The notes beneath the pieces are model-generated. The model saw only the letters and a program-made list of their open reading frames with translations. It searched no databases and was not told the origin of the DNA. This document shows positions 12,494-22,582 of a DNA stretch of 57,890 bases, piece by piece. Source of the stretch: Pseudomonadota bacterium (lineage in GTDB: Bacteria > Pseudomonadota > Gammaproteobacteria > Steroidobacterales > Steroidobacteraceae). The position numbers and the translations under genes were made by a program. Each line of letters starts with the position of its first letter. The stretch's first letter is position 1. The stretch is from the NCBI GenBank assembly GCA_021808195.1, contig JAKBCE010000026.1:1-57890 (forward strand), read 5' to 3'.

Positions 12494-12901
12494 ATGAAGG
12501 AAGCGGCCAACGAGGCAGGCGGCGGGGCGGCACGCATCGACCGCTGGCTCTTTGGCGTGCGGCTGTTCAAGTCGCGCTCCCTTGCCGCCGAGGCGGTCCA
12601 TGGCGGGCGCGTGCATGTCAATGGCGCGCGCGTCAAGCCAGCCTACGCGGTGCGCCCAGGGGACATTGTGCGCTTCATGCGGGGCGCGGTGGAGTTCGAG
12701 TGCACGGTGCAGGCGGTGCCGGCCCGCCGCGGGCCGGCCAGCGAAGCGGTGCACTGCTACGAGGAGAGCCCGGCGAGTCAGGCACGCCGGGCCGCCTTCG
12801 CCGAGCGCATGCGGCTCGCCGCGGCGCTCGCGCCGCGGCCGCAGGAGCGGCCCGACAAGCACGAGCGGCGGGCGCTGCGCCGGCTGCGCGGGCGGGACTG
12901 A
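12494..12901 (+). CDS. hslR: Hsp15-like ribosome-associated S4-domain RNA-binding protein
   Basis: A 135-residue protein with an N-terminal S4 RNA-binding domain (ARIDRWLFGVRLFKSRSLAAEAV, then GRVHVNGARVKPAYAVRPGDIV) and a basic C-terminal tail (PDKHERRALRRLRGRD). This is the architecture of Hsp15, which binds 50S subunits carrying a stalled nascent chain and helps recycle them. No clear ribosome site precedes the ATG at 12494; TACCATAAC just upstream may mean a very short leader. It lies 85 bases upstream of sdaA on the same strand. Confidence 0.88.
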   Translation: MKEAANEAGGGAARIDRWLFGVRLFKSRSLAAEAVHGGRVHVNGARVKPAYAVRPGDIVRFMRGAVEFECTVQAVPARRGPASEAVHCYEESPASQARRAAFAERMRLAAALAPRPQERPDKHERRALRRLRGRD

Positions 12902-12986
12902 CCCGAATCGCAGCGGGGTCTGCGGGATCGAGAAACGATACACATTGGCGCGGGCCTGGCGGCCTGCGCGCTAAGAGGTTAAGAGC

Positions 12987-14351
12987 ATGTCGCTCAGCGT
13001 TTTTGACATCTTCAAGATTGGCATTGGGCCGTCGAGCTCGCACACCATGGGGCCGATGCGTGCGGCGCGCGAGTTTCTGCTCGAGCTCGAGCGCGCCGAG
13101 CAGCTCGCTACGCTCGAGTCGGTGACGGTGCGTCTGTACGGATCGCTCGCACTCACCGGGCTCGGTCACGGGACCGATGGGGCGATCCTCATGGGGCTGA
13201 CGGGCGCCGATCCGGAGACGGTCGATCCGGACTCCATCGCCCCCACCCTGCAGAGCATCCGCGCGAACCGCAAGATCGCGCTGCTCGGGCGGCACGAGAT
13301 TCCCTTTGACGAGAAGAATCAACTGCTGTTGCTGCGCAGCGAACGGCTACCCGAGCACGCCAATGGCATGCGCTTTACCGCCGTTGCCGGCGGGGTGACG
13401 GTGCGCGAGCAGGACTATTACTCGATCGGCGGCGGCTTCATCCTGCGGGCCGGCGAGGATCCCTCGCACCAGGCCACCACGCGCGCCCCGGCTCCCTATC
13501 CGTTCTCGAGCGGCCGTGAACTGCTCGCGCTGTGCCGGGAGCACGGCCTGGAGATCTTCGAGCTCGTGCTCGCCAACGAGCGCGCCTGGGCGAGCGAGGC
13601 CGACGTGCGCGCTGGGGTGATGCGGATCTGGGCGGTAATGCAGGCGTGCGTCGAGCGTGGCTTTCGCCAGAACGGAGTGCTGCCAGGCCCGCTGAAGGTG
13701 CGCCGGCGCGCCCCGAAGTTGTACCGCCAGCTCACCGAGAGCGGCCAGCAGCGCCCGCTCGACACGCTCGACTGGGTAGATGCCTTTGCGCTCGCGGTGA
13801 ACGAGGAGAACGCTGCCGGCGGCCGCGTCGTGACCGCGCCGACCAATGGGGCGGCGGGCATCGTGCCGGCGGTGCTGCACTTCTACCGGCGGTTCGAACC
13901 CGGCGCGAGCGATGATGGGGTGCTGCGCTTTATGCTCACCGCTGCGGCGATCGGCATGCTCTACAAGCAGAACGCGTCGATCTCGGGCGCAGAAATGGGT
14001 TGTCAGGGCGAGGTGGGCGTCGCCTGCTCCATGGCCGCCGGCGGGCTCGTCGCAGCGCTGCAGGGCAGCAACGAGCAGGTGGAGAACGCCGCCGAGATCG
14101 GCATGGAGCACAATCTCGGCCTCACCTGCGACCCGGTGGGCGGATTGGTACAGATCCCGTGCATTGAGCGCAATGCGATGGGCGCGGTGAAAGCCATCAA
14201 TGCGGCACGGCTGGCGATGCGTGGCGATGGCAACCACAAGGTTTCACTCGATCATGTGATTATCACCATGCGCCAGACGGGCGAGGACATGTCGACCATC
14301 TACAAGGAGACCTCCCAGGGGGGCCTCGCGGTGAACGTCACGGAGTGCTGA
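12987..14351 (+). CDS. sdaA: L-serine ammonia-lyase (iron-sulfur type)
   Basis: Deaminates L-serine to pyruvate with a 4Fe-4S cluster. The 454-residue, single-chain form has the N-terminal beta-domain motif [16 protein letters not shown]. The C-terminal alpha domain supplies the cluster cysteines in [17 protein letters not shown] and [16 protein letters not shown]. An AAGAGG ribosome site precedes the ATG. It converges on the diguanylate cyclase gene with a 7-base gap. Confidence 0.96.
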   Translation: MSLSVFDIFKIGIGPSSSHTMGPMRAAREFLLELERAEQLATLESVTVRLYGSLALTGLGHGTDGAILMGLTGADPETVDPDSIAPTLQSIRANRKIALLGRHEIPFDEKNQLLLLRSERLPEHANGMRFTAVAGGVTVREQDYYSIGGGFILRAGEDPSHQATTRAPAPYPFSSGRELLALCREHGLEIFELVLANERAWASEADVRAGVMRIWAVMQACVERGFRQNGVLPGPLKVRRRAPKLYRQLTESGQQRPLDTLDWVDAFALAVNEENAAGGRVVTAPTNGAAGIVPAVLHFYRRFEPGASDDGVLRFMLTAAAIGMLYKQNASISGAEMGCQGEVGVACSMAAGGLVAALQGSNEQVENAAEIGMEHNLGLTCDPVGGLVQIPCIERNAMGAVKAINAARLAMRGDGNHKVSLDHVIITMRQTGEDMSTIYKETSQGGLAVNVTEC

Positions 14352-14358
14352 GCGCGCC

Positions 14359-15387
14359 TCAGAGCTGCTGCAGCTGCTCGGCGAGCGCGACGCGGTTGCG
14401 CCCGGCGGCCTTCGCATCGTAAAGCGCTGCATCGGCGCGTTGCCGCAGTGTCTCGAGCGTATCGCCTGCGCGGCCGCTTGCCGCTCCAATCGACAGCGTC
14501 ACCTCGCCGGCGAACTGCGCCCCGTCGGGCTGTACGATCAGGGTGCGCTGGGCAGCCGAGCGGATCCGCTCGGCGAGTGCGGCAGCGGCGCTCAGCGCCT
14601 TGCCGCCCAGTAGTACCACGAACTCATCGCCCCCGATGCGCGCGGCGAGATCCTCGGGGGCGAGCTCCTCACGCAGAATCTTCGCCACGCTCATCAGCAC
14701 CTTGTCGCCGATCACGTGGCCGTGCGTATCGTTGATGCGCTTGAAATAATCGATGTCCACCGCAAGCAGCACCACCTGGGCGAAGTCGGTCCATCCCTCC
14801 TGGGACTCGAAGGCACGGCGAAACGCACTGAGATTGGCAAGGCCGGTGAGCGGATCGCGCTGCGGCTCGCTTTGCGCCCGCTCGAGACGCTCGATCACCC
14901 CCGCCACCTCCTCGCGCTGCTTGGCGAGTTGGGCGTGTAGATCGCGCAGGACCGTCTGTACCTGCATGGCCTGCGCGAGCAGATCCCCGAGCAGCGCGCG
15001 CACGGCTGCCGCCTGCGGCGCATCGAGCTGCTCGGTGGTATTGCGCAGCGTTGCGCTGAAGTGCTGCAGAGTGTTCTCGGCCGCGCCCGTGTCCCGCTCC
15101 GTCCGGCCGATCAGCTCGCGCAGCTCACGCTGCGCGAGCTCGAACATCTCGATGTCGCGAGCGGCGATGTGCAGAGCATGCAGGCGGCAGACCTCGGCAT
15201 CCGTCAGCTGGACGGCCCCCCCGAGCAACTTCTCGAGTTCCTGACTGAGCGGCGGGTTGAGCGCACCGGCGTGCTCATACCACACGGCATAGCTGAGCGG
15301 GTGGTAACCAACTTCGTGCGGCGACATCAACCGCAGCGCCCGCCGCAGGATTTCAGCGCTCTCTTCCCTCGATTGCTGGTAGCGCAT
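14359..15387 (-). CDS. Diguanylate cyclase (GGDEF domain)
   Basis: A 342-residue protein predicted to make cyclic di-GMP from two GTP. The C-terminal GGDEF domain (about 175-335) has DPLTGLANLSAF, DIDYFKRINDTHGH and the intact active site RIGGDEFVVLL. The usual inhibitory RxxD motif reads APED here, so its arginine is missing and product inhibition at that site may be weak. The N-terminal about 165 residues form a helical domain with a Tyr/His-rich segment (HEVGYHPLSYAVWYEHAG) that I cannot assign; no membrane segment is visible, so it is likely cytosolic. It lies downstream of csrA on the same strand, 188 bases away. Confidence 0.92.
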   Translation of the reverse strand: MRYQQSREESAEILRRALRLMSPHEVGYHPLSYAVWYEHAGALNPPLSQELEKLLGGAVQLTDAEVCRLHALHIAARDIEMFELAQRELRELIGRTERDTGAAENTLQHFSATLRNTTEQLDAPQAAAVRALLGDLLAQAMQVQTVLRDLHAQLAKQREEVAGVIERLERAQSEPQRDPLTGLANLSAFRRAFESQEGWTDFAQVVLLAVDIDYFKRINDTHGHVIGDKVLMSVAKILREELAPEDLAARIGGDEFVVLLGGKALSAAAALAERIRSAAQRTLIVQPDGAQFAGEVTLSIGAASGRAGDTLETLRQRADAALYDAKAAGRNRVALAEQLQQL

Positions 15388-15477
15388 GCGCTTCGCCGAG
15401 GAGACCCTGGTTTTTTATTAAGTAAAAAAGTGTAGCACTGCCGCCACGGGCTTGCACCTGCACAGCAACAGACACGC

Positions 15478-15503
15478 CTGCCGCGGCCCTGGGGCCACGG
15501 CAG
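15478..15503 (-). terminator. Possible hairpin downstream of csrA
   Basis: Arms 15478-15488 and 15493-15503 pair at 10 of 11 positions, 73 bases past the csrA stop codon. No T tract follows on the minus strand, so the role as terminator is uncertain. Confidence 0.3.
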
Positions 15504-15575
15504 CGCACGTTGTTGGACGGGCGGCGCGTGCCGGAACCCCTCTCCCCCCGAGCGGCCGGCAGCGCGCTCGGCAGC

Positions 15576-15803
15576 TCAGGCGCCCGGCGGGACGAAGCTC
15601 TGCGATTCGGGCGCCTCGGCGTCCTCCGCGGTTCCGCGCTGCTCACGCTTGATGCGCTCGTAGATTTCCTCTCGGTGCACCGCAATGTGCTTCGGGGCAT
15701 TGATGCCGATGCGCACCTGATTGCCCTTGACGCCGAGCACCGTAATGGTCACCTCATCCCCGATCATTACAGTCTCGCCGACCCGCCTCGTAAGAATAAG
15801 CAT
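15576..15803 (-). CDS. csrA: Carbon storage regulator CsrA
   Basis: A global post-transcriptional regulator that binds GGA motifs in mRNA leaders. The 75-residue sequence starts [15 protein letters not shown] and carries [24 protein letters not shown], including the RNA-contacting first strand and the VHREEIY helix. The C-terminal tail after residue 60 is longer than in E. coli CsrA (61 residues) and rich in Glu, Ala and Pro. A good AGAGGA ribosome site precedes the ATG. It lies 54 bases downstream of the FecR-type gene on the same strand. Confidence 0.97.
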   Translation of the reverse strand: MLILTRRVGETVMIGDEVTITVLGVKGNQVRIGINAPKHIAVHREEIYERIKREQRGTAEDAEAPESQSFVPPGA

Positions 15804-15813
15804 CTACTGGTCC

Positions 15814-15841
15814 TCTCTAGGTGTTAATGGTCCAAGGTCAA
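15814..15841 (-). promoter_or_regulatory. Possible csrA promoter
   Basis: TTGACC (15836-15841) and TAGAGA (15814-15819) on the minus strand are 16 bp apart in the 54-base gap between the FecR gene and csrA. The -35 is good, the -10 weak, and the -10 overlaps the ribosome binding region, so this is only a candidate. Confidence 0.3.
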
Positions 15842-15857
15842 AAGCGATCCGCCGCAA

Positions 15858-16895
15858 TCAGCGCAGAGCATCCGGGCGCCGCGCTCGCGCGGCGCGGTAC
15901 GCCACAATCAGCTCGCCATGCTGACGCGTCACGGTAATGGGCTCGATGCGGGCAATACGCTCGAGCGTGGAGGGGACGTTGCGCACACTGAACGCGCCAC
16001 CGATGCGCATGTGCGCCGCGCGCGAATCGGTGATGACGATGCGCTGCGGGGTATAACGGCTGAGGTTACTGACGAATTTTGCCAACGGCTCGCCGCGGGT
16101 TTCGACGATGCCCTGACGCCAGCGGATGACGTTCGCGGCCAGCGTCGGGTGTACATCGCCGATCATGCCGACCGGGGAGTACTCAATTTGCTGGTTGGCT
16201 GTGAGACGGCGCTCCCAGGTGGGTGGCACAGCCGCGCCCGCACCGAGTCCCTCGACCGACACTGTGCCGCTCACCACCGTCACCAGCACATCGCCGTCGT
16301 GCTCGCGGTAGACGTCGAAACGCGTGCCGAGCACGCGTACCTCGCTGTGCGCGAGCAGAATGCGAAACGGGCGCGCCGGATCGTGCACGACTTCAAAAAA
16401 CGCCTCACCGCGCAGTAACTGCACGCGCCGGTTGTGCGGCGTTCCGATCCAGCGCAGCTTCGAGTCGGTGTTCAGATAGACCATGCTGCCGTCGGGCAGC
16501 ACAACATTGTCGATCTGTCCGATGCCGGTTCGATACGTGCGCGGCAGATAGCCGAGCGCCCAGAGCCAAGCGCCTGCGGCCGCGAGCGCGATGCACACCG
16601 CCGCGGCGGCAACCCCCACCAGCCAGCGCGTCGCACCATCGGCCCGCTTGCGGCGCAGCGGCTGCGCCACACTCGCGACAAGCGAGGCCCGCGCCGCGCC
16701 CTTGAACTCGGATACGACATCGAGCATCGCCCGCAACTCACTGAATTCTTTCGCGTTCAGCGGGTCGCTCAGCCAGCTTTCCAGCGCGCGCTGGCGGCTC
16801 GGTGTCAGTCCCCGATTCATCCGGGCGAGCCAGACGGCCGCCTGCGCCCGTGCGCGCCGCTGTCGATACCGTTCCAGGAGGGATTCAGGGCTCAA
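15858..16895 (-). CDS. FecR-type anti-sigma/sigma regulator (first set)
   Basis: A 345-residue inner-membrane signal transducer. The N-terminal DUF4880-like cytoplasmic domain (AAVWLARMNRGLTPSRQRALESWL) would bind the sigma factor. One membrane segment lies at about 90-113 (LVGVAAAAVCIALAAAGAWLW). The periplasmic FecR domain follows (GIGQIDNVVLPDGSMVYLNTDS, VLGTRFDVYREHDG). Its start overlaps the stop codon of the ECF sigma gene by 4 bases (ATGA), indicating coupled translation. By analogy with FecIRA it would relay occupancy of the adjacent TonB receptor to the sigma factor. Confidence 0.92.
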   Translation of the reverse strand: MSPESLLERYRQRRARAQAAVWLARMNRGLTPSRQRALESWLSDPLNAKEFSELRAMLDVVSEFKGAARASLVASVAQPLRRKRADGATRWLVGVAAAAVCIALAAAGAWLWALGYLPRTYRTGIGQIDNVVLPDGSMVYLNTDSKLRWIGTPHNRRVQLLRGEAFFEVVHDPARPFRILLAHSEVRVLGTRFDVYREHDGDVLVTVVSGTVSVEGLGAGAAVPPTWERRLTANQQIEYSPVGMIGDVHPTLAANVIRWRQGIVETRGEPLAKFVSNLSRYTPQRIVITDSRAAHMRIGGAFSVRNVPSTLERIARIEPITVTRQHGELIVAYRAARARRPDALR

Positions 16896-17461
16896 TCAAC
16901 CTCCGTCAAATCAATACCTTGTGATGACAATCGCATGCGGCATTGCTTCAACGCCCGGGTCATGCGCTTGTCGACGCGCCGCTCGGAAATCCCCAGACGG
17001 GCGGCGATCTCCTTGCGGGGGGTACCCTGCACATGCGCCAGGACGAACACCGCCCGCAGGGGCGGACTCAAATCCTGAATCACGCTCACGAGGCGCTGGG
17101 CGATCTGCTCGGCCATCACGTGCCGGTCGGGTCCACCGCGCTGATCCGCCACCTGTTCCATGGCCTGCGCAGTACCGATCACCGCGCTCTCGAGCCGGCG
17201 GCGGCGCAGATGCATCAGCGCATAATTGGTCGCAACCTTGAACAGCATCGCGCGCGGGAACAGTAGCTGCTCCGGTCGGTACATCCGGTGCAATTGCTCG
17301 TACGTGTCCTGCGCGACCTCACGGGCCAGGTCCGATCGGCCCAGCATCTGAGTGAGATAGCCGAGCAGTTGCGGCTCGTACGTGCGGCACAACTGCTCGA
17401 AGAACGCGTCCGCCGAGCCGACGCGGCGGAACTGCCTGATCTCGCCCATCCGTTTATCCAT
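16892..17461 (-). CDS. FecI-like ECF sigma factor (first set)
   Basis: A 189-residue RNA polymerase sigma factor with region 2 (YEPQLLGYLTQMLGRSDLAREVAQDTYEQL) and region 4 (LSPPLRAVFVLAHVQGTPRKEIAARLGISERRVDKRMTRAL). The helix-turn-helix EIAARLGISERRVDKRM is intact. An AAGGA ribosome site precedes the ATG at 17461. The receptor gene lies 188 bases upstream on the same strand, unlike the usual sigma-FecR-receptor order, so receptor and sigma may have separate promoters. Confidence 0.92.
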   Translation of the reverse strand: MDKRMGEIRQFRRVGSADAFFEQLCRTYEPQLLGYLTQMLGRSDLAREVAQDTYEQLHRMYRPEQLLFPRAMLFKVATNYALMHLRRRRLESAVIGTAQAMEQVADQRGGPDRHVMAEQIAQRLVSVIQDLSPPLRAVFVLAHVQGTPRKEIAARLGISERRVDKRMTRALKQCRMRLSSQGIDLTEVD

Positions 17462-17649
17462 TCCCCCATTCCTTAACTGCTGTAGATGCGCCAGGAGCGC
17501 TCTGCCCCCCCCTGCACTATCGAAAATTTACGTCCGATGCAGGCTCATTAAACATAATGCGCTCCGGGTGCCCGGACCGCCTACTGCACACTGCCGACGC
17601 CCGCTCCCCGGCTCCCAAGCGTGCGAGCCATCAGCCGCGCCGGTGCGCA

Positions 17650-20628
17650 CTACCAACGACAGGTGAGTTCCAGGCTTGCCACCCGTCCCAGCGCCTGCAC
17701 GTTGTAGATGTCGTAACCGAACTGGCTATCGACGAATGGCGGACTGCGATTCAGCACGTTCACCACATTCGCCATCAGCGTGGTCCGGCCGTGGCGCGTT
17801 GGCGTCAGCCGGTAGCGCACATACACATCGAGAGTCGTCCAGGACGGCACCGCCGGCAGAAGCTGGCTGCCGCGATTGCGGTAAGCACCCGTGTAATTGA
17901 CCGTCAGCGCGCCGCCCCAGCCCGGGGCACCGCGCCCATGGCGTGTCCAGCTCAACCGGCCGCGCAGCCGCAGAGACATCGGATTGCCCACAGTGTTGAG
18001 AATGCTCATCGCGGCAGAGTCGGGGGTGAGCGCCTGCGTAAAGGTGAATACGTCGGTCCCGTGCAGCACGAACTCGAAAGGTCCCCAGGCACTCATCAGC
18101 CGCTCGCGCGCCTCGATGTCGACTCCGCGCGTGAGCGTGCGCGCCAGATTGGCCAGCCGCAGATCCACAATCGCGGCCGGCTTGCTCTGCAGGCAGCTCG
18201 CCACCGGTCCGACAAACGCAGCGCTGGTGCACACCGCGGCGATTTGCGCTGTCGTCGGATCGCGAGTGATCACGGCGGCCCATTCTCCCTGGTGCTGCAG
18301 GATGCCGAGCGGATCGTCGCCTGCCGGCTGCTCAATCCGATTCCAATAATCGATGTCGTAGTAGGTCAGGGACAGCTGGGCACTGCGCCCGGCCGACAGA
18401 CTCACCCCGGTCGTCCAGGTGCGGGCGGTCTCCTGGCGCAGATGCGGATTGGAGCCCTGCTCGGCGAGCACCAGTGAGCGGCCCGTCGGGGACTGCGGAT
18501 CACTGACGACCGCCATGCCAGATACGTTCTGCGCAGTGTCGTACAGCTCATCGAGCTTCGGTGCACGATAGGCGCGGCCCCAGGTGGCGCGAACCTGCAG
18601 CCACCGCGCAGCGCTCCACTGCAGCTTCGCCATCGGATTGAAGGTGCCGCCGAAATCGCTGTAGTGATCGTAGCGTCCGGCCAGATCGAGCGTCAGGCGT
18701 CGCGCCGCGCCGGCGCTGCCGAGCAAGGGCGCGTGCAGCTGAGAGTACACGGACAGGATCTGGCGCCCAAAGTGCTGCGCAGCGGGACCCGCGACCGCGG
18801 CGCCGGGCGCTGCCGCCGCCAGATTGAGACTGTCGGTGCGCCACTCCAGGCCCATGGCGAGTTTTGCTTCCCCAGCCGGTAGGCGCATCAGCGGCCCGTT
18901 GGCGACCATGTCGGTGGCTTTGATACCCGAAACCGAATGCACTCGATAATCCTCGGTGAGCGCCGCCAAGCTCCGGACGTTCGCGGCTGGATTGACGGCG
19001 AACGGATCGAAGGCCAAGGCGGGATCGGGATTTGCGAGCGCACCGGCGAGCGCCGGGAGGCTGACCACACCGGACTCATCACTGCGCAAGGACTGCTCGC
19101 CGCCCGACTCGCTGAGGGTCATCTGCCAATGCCCGCCGAGCCGAACAGTCGCTCCGACTGTCCCGTCGTATACGCGGGTCTTGCTCGCAAAGCGTATCGG
19201 CCCGAGCAGCGGCAAAAAGCTGTACGCGACCAGCGTGTACGGCACCGCCGGATAGGGATTGATATAGAAGGGGTTGCTCGAGGGAATCTGCAGCACGGTG
19301 TTGTCGGGCAAGCTGGCAAGTGCGGTATTGCGCGCGGCGTATCGTCCCTGCGCAAACAATTCCACAGTCGCGCCGAGCTGCTGGTGCAGCGAGCCGTAGA
19401 ACTCGTGCGCCATGCGATCGGGGAAGATCTGCGCGGCGCTGAAAGGATTCTGCAGATGGATACTCGCACTGAGCCGAGCCGCGCCCAGCGGCTGACCGGG
19501 CGCAGCGGCAATGCCGTACACCGGCTGGAGCGTGTAGGGATCGAGAATGTTGCCGGGGCTGGTGTAGTACGAATCGTAATTGGCGCCCCCGAAGGGCGTC
19601 TTGTCGGCATTGGCCGCGTACGGACGTGCCGCAGCGGCCAGAGGCGTCGCATCCGAATACTCGTAATCCATCATCGCGTGCCCGCCATGCCAGCGCGTAC
19701 CCAGCAATTGAGCGGCCATCCACTCGGCGCGCCCATCGGGTGCGGTCCCGTAGCGCACGTCCGACTGGGCACCCGTGAAGTGATCGCGCATGATGATGTT
19801 GATCACCCCAGCGACCGCATCGGCGCCATATAGCGCCGATGCGCCATCGGGTAGCACCTCGATGCGCCGCACGGCACTCCAGGGAATGCTCGACACGTCG
19901 ACGAAATCCCCAGTCAGTCCGCCAAAGGGCTGGCGTCGGCCGTTGAGCAGCACCAGCGTAGCGCCGACACCCAGCCCACGCAGGTTGATCCCAGCGCCAT
20001 ACTCGACGTTATTGGCCACACCGAGATCCTCACGCGGCCCATTGAGCGAGACCATGGGCAGTGCGTACAGCGCCTGCTGCACATTCGGATACGCCGCCCG
20101 CTTGAGCTGCTCGTGACGGATGTAGACAAGAGGGGCGATCCCTGAGCGCAGGCCGCGGATCAAGCTGCCGGTGACTTCAACCGGACGCAGCGCAAGCGAA
20201 TTTAGATCCGCTTGCGGATGTGATCGCAGTGTCGGCCGCCGAAGGACCGGCGCCGCCGCAGCCCGCGGCGACGCCGGTCGGATGATCACCGAGTGCGGAG
20301 AGTCGAACGTGAACTCCAGACCTGTTCCTGCCAGCATCCGCGCCAGCGCCACGGAACTGGTCAGCCGGCCCCGAACCGCCCGCGTGCGCAATCTCAGCAC
20401 CTGAGGCGTTGCCGCATAAATCGCCTGGACGCCAGATTGGCGATAGAAATCAATCACGGCCTCGGGCAGCGACTCGGCCGGGACATCGAACTGTGCCACC
20501 GGACCCATCGCCCACGCCAAATGCGCCAGGCACACCCCTGCCAGCGCCATCCACGCGATCCGCTTCGAAGTACGCGTCCCCCGATGCTCCAGAGTCCTGT
20601 GTCTGGCCGCTTGCTTGCTCTGATCCAT
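17650..20628 (-). CDS. STN-type TonB-dependent receptor (first set)
   Basis: A 992-residue outer-membrane receptor. It has a signal segment (about 23-41), an STN signalling domain (about 48-118, FDVPAESLPEAVIDFYRQSGVQAIYA) as found in transducers that talk to FecR, and a plug domain (about 150-280, with VLPDGASALYGADAVAGVINIIM). A beta-barrel follows, ending in the aromatic residue W (SLELTCRW). The plug sequence resembles the receptor at 29171-31867 (same YGADAV.GV.N motif and an NYxGAYRN/SWTTLDV-like C-terminus). A role in uptake of a peptide or siderophore-like ligand is inference from the FecI/FecR partners. Confidence 0.93.
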   Translation of the reverse strand: MDQSKQAARHRTLEHRGTRTSKRIAWMALAGVCLAHLAWAMGPVAQFDVPAESLPEAVIDFYRQSGVQAIYAATPQVLRLRTRAVRGRLTSSVALARMLAGTGLEFTFDSPHSVIIRPASPRAAAAPVLRRPTLRSHPQADLNSLALRPVEVTGSLIRGLRSGIAPLVYIRHEQLKRAAYPNVQQALYALPMVSLNGPREDLGVANNVEYGAGINLRGLGVGATLVLLNGRRQPFGGLTGDFVDVSSIPWSAVRRIEVLPDGASALYGADAVAGVINIIMRDHFTGAQSDVRYGTAPDGRAEWMAAQLLGTRWHGGHAMMDYEYSDATPLAAAARPYAANADKTPFGGANYDSYYTSPGNILDPYTLQPVYGIAAAPGQPLGAARLSASIHLQNPFSAAQIFPDRMAHEFYGSLHQQLGATVELFAQGRYAARNTALASLPDNTVLQIPSSNPFYINPYPAVPYTLVAYSFLPLLGPIRFASKTRVYDGTVGATVRLGGHWQMTLSESGGEQSLRSDESGVVSLPALAGALANPDPALAFDPFAVNPAANVRSLAALTEDYRVHSVSGIKATDMVANGPLMRLPAGEAKLAMGLEWRTDSLNLAAAAPGAAVAGPAAQHFGRQILSVYSQLHAPLLGSAGAARRLTLDLAGRYDHYSDFGGTFNPMAKLQWSAARWLQVRATWGRAYRAPKLDELYDTAQNVSGMAVVSDPQSPTGRSLVLAEQGSNPHLRQETARTWTTGVSLSAGRSAQLSLTYYDIDYWNRIEQPAGDDPLGILQHQGEWAAVITRDPTTAQIAAVCTSAAFVGPVASCLQSKPAAIVDLRLANLARTLTRGVDIEARERLMSAWGPFEFVLHGTDVFTFTQALTPDSAAMSILNTVGNPMSLRLRGRLSWTRHGRGAPGWGGALTVNYTGAYRNRGSQLLPAVPSWTTLDVYVRYRLTPTRHGRTTLMANVVNVLNRSPPFVDSQFGYDIYNVQALGRVASLELTCRW

Positions 20629-20815
20629 GATCCCTGTCGCCTACACGACAGTGTGCCACACGGTACGCAGTCGTGACGAGTCCCGGCCGCACCAACATCA
20701 CCGCCGTGTCTGCAACGCTTTGTCACCGAAAACGCAGACTGAGTCTTGCGATGCGCACCTTGGCAACCGCAAATACATGCACATCCGGATTACTCGCAAG
20801 GACTACCGGAATGAC

Positions 20816-22582
20816 TCAGGCGGCAGTGGGGCTCGCCACCTGCGCGCTCCAGAGCGCTGCATAATGACCCTGTGCGCGCAACAACTGCTCGTGGGTACCA
20901 GACTCCACCAGACGTCCGCGATGCAGGACAAGAATGCCGCCGGCATGCATGACGCTGCTCAGCCTGTGTGCGACGATCAGGGTCGTCGCGTTCGCCGACA
21001 CCGCCCGCAGGTTCGAGAGAATCGCCTGTTCTGTGTGGCTGTCGAGCGCGGCAGTCGCCTCGTCGAATACATAGATCAGCGGCCGGCGCAGCGCCGCCCG
21101 GGCGATGGCAATGCGCTGCCGCTCCCCTCCCGAGAGCCGCACGCCCCGCTCCCCCACCACAGTCTCGTACCCCTGCGGTAGCGAGCCGATGAACTCCCCC
21201 AACTGTGCCAGACGTACAGCGCGCTCGAGTTCCTCGTGTGAGGCGTTCGGCGCAGCGACCAAAATGTTGTAGGCAATCGTGTCGTCGAACAGCACCGGAT
21301 CCTGTGGTACGAGCGCAATCGCCGCGCGCAAGGCATCAGGTGCGATGCACTCAATCGGCACCCCATCGAGACGGATCACGCCAGCATCGGGCTCGAGCAA
21401 TCGCAACAGCAGCCGCACAATGGATGATTTGCCCGATCCGCTCTGCCCGACGATTGCCACCGTTGCCCCCGGGGACAAGGAAAAGCTCACCTCCCGCAGC
21501 GCCGCACGCCCCGGCTCATAGGACAGCGTCACACGCTCGAACTCGAGCGCGCCGCATTGCCCCCGGCGCAACGGCACGCCCGCAAGCGGCTCAGCCGGCT
21601 CGGTGAGCAATTGCATTGCCCCCTCGAGCAGTGCCGTGCCCTGGGCGACGCCCTGGGCCGCGGCACCAAGCAATTCCGCCGGACGCACCAGCTGCATCAT
21701 GTATGCGTTCACCAGCACGAACCCACCGACCGTGAGCCGCCCTGCTCGCACACTGTGCAGGGCACAGAGCAGACTCGCCGCCAGAAACACTGCAAACACC
21801 GCTGCCACCGCCAACCCGTTGCCGCTGTAGTGCCGATAAAATGCCAGCCAAGTCCGCTCGCTGCGCCCGAGTGCGCCAGTGGCTTTCGCGGCAATCAGCC
21901 GCTCGGCACCGAAGCACTTCACCGCCTCATAATTGAGCAGGCCATCCGTGATGATCGCCCCGGCCTCAACCCCAGCCGCCGCTGCCGCACGAGCAGAGTC
22001 CGCGATCCGAGCCGCAGAACGTCCGAACAACCACGCATAGCAGATCGCCGCAATACAGAACAGCACCAGAAACAGCGGTCGCGCAAACCGCATCAGCACC
22101 GCGGCCGCAACCGCCAATTCCACACCGACCGGCACCACGGTGAACACGACCTGATGCAGAATCAAGCGCAACCCCTGCAAGCCATTGTCGATGGTTTGAC
22201 TCACGGCACCGCTCTGGCGCCTGAGGTGAAACCGCAGCGGCAAGCTCAGCACGTGGCTGAACAGCCGAGCATGCAACGTGCGCAGCATCCTTCGCTCTGC
22301 GCATGCATAGCGCAACGCCTGCACCTCGGTGCTCGAACGCGAGAGCCACTGCATCGCGGCATACAGACCGACCAGAATCTCCCCTGACAGCACCGTCCCC
22401 TGCTGCCCGGTCAGCGCATCCACGATGATCTTCAGCACCAGCGGCGCCAGCGCATTGGCCACCGCCCCCAACAGCACCAGTCCCATTACCTCGGCCAACC
22501 GCCAACGGACGTACGGCGTAATCTGCCCGCGCACCAGCCCAAGCACGCCCCGCCATCGATGCAGGCAGGGCGCTCCGCTCAC
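20816..22582 (-). CDS. Atm1-like ABC exporter (fused membrane and ATPase domains)
   Basis: A 588-residue half-transporter. The membrane domain spans about 25-320 and has the Atm1/HMT-type signature LLNYEAVKCFGAE. The ATPase domain (about 345-580) is intact: Walker A GQSGSGKSS, signature LSGGERQRIA, Walker B LIYVFDEATAALDS, and AHRLSS for the H-loop. There is no peptidase domain. The start is a GTG that overlaps the stop codon of the upstream RAYT-like gene by 4 bases (GTGA). Its size is close to lasso exporters such as McjD, and the lasso genes lie 1.7 kb away in divergent orientation, so peptide export is possible, but the sequence looks closer to Atm1/HMT transporters. Confidence 0.88.
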   Translation of the reverse strand: MSGAPCLHRWRGVLGLVRGQITPYVRWRLAEVMGLVLLGAVANALAPLVLKIIVDALTGQQGTVLSGEILVGLYAAMQWLSRSSTEVQALRYACAERRMLRTLHARLFSHVLSLPLRFHLRRQSGAVSQTIDNGLQGLRLILHQVVFTVVPVGVELAVAAAVLMRFARPLFLVLFCIAAICYAWLFGRSAARIADSARAAAAAGVEAGAIITDGLLNYEAVKCFGAERLIAAKATGALGRSERTWLAFYRHYSGNGLAVAAVFAVFLAASLLCALHSVRAGRLTVGGFVLVNAYMMQLVRPAELLGAAAQGVAQGTALLEGAMQLLTEPAEPLAGVPLRRGQCGALEFERVTLSYEPGRAALREVSFSLSPGATVAIVGQSGSGKSSIVRLLLRLLEPDAGVIRLDGVPIECIAPDALRAAIALVPQDPVLFDDTIAYNILVAAPNASHEELERAVRLAQLGEFIGSLPQGYETVVGERGVRLSGGERQRIAIARAALRRPLIYVFDEATAALDSHTEQAILSNLRAVSANATTLIVAHRLSSVMHAGGILVLHRGRLVESGTHEQLLRAQGHYAALWSAQVASPTAA

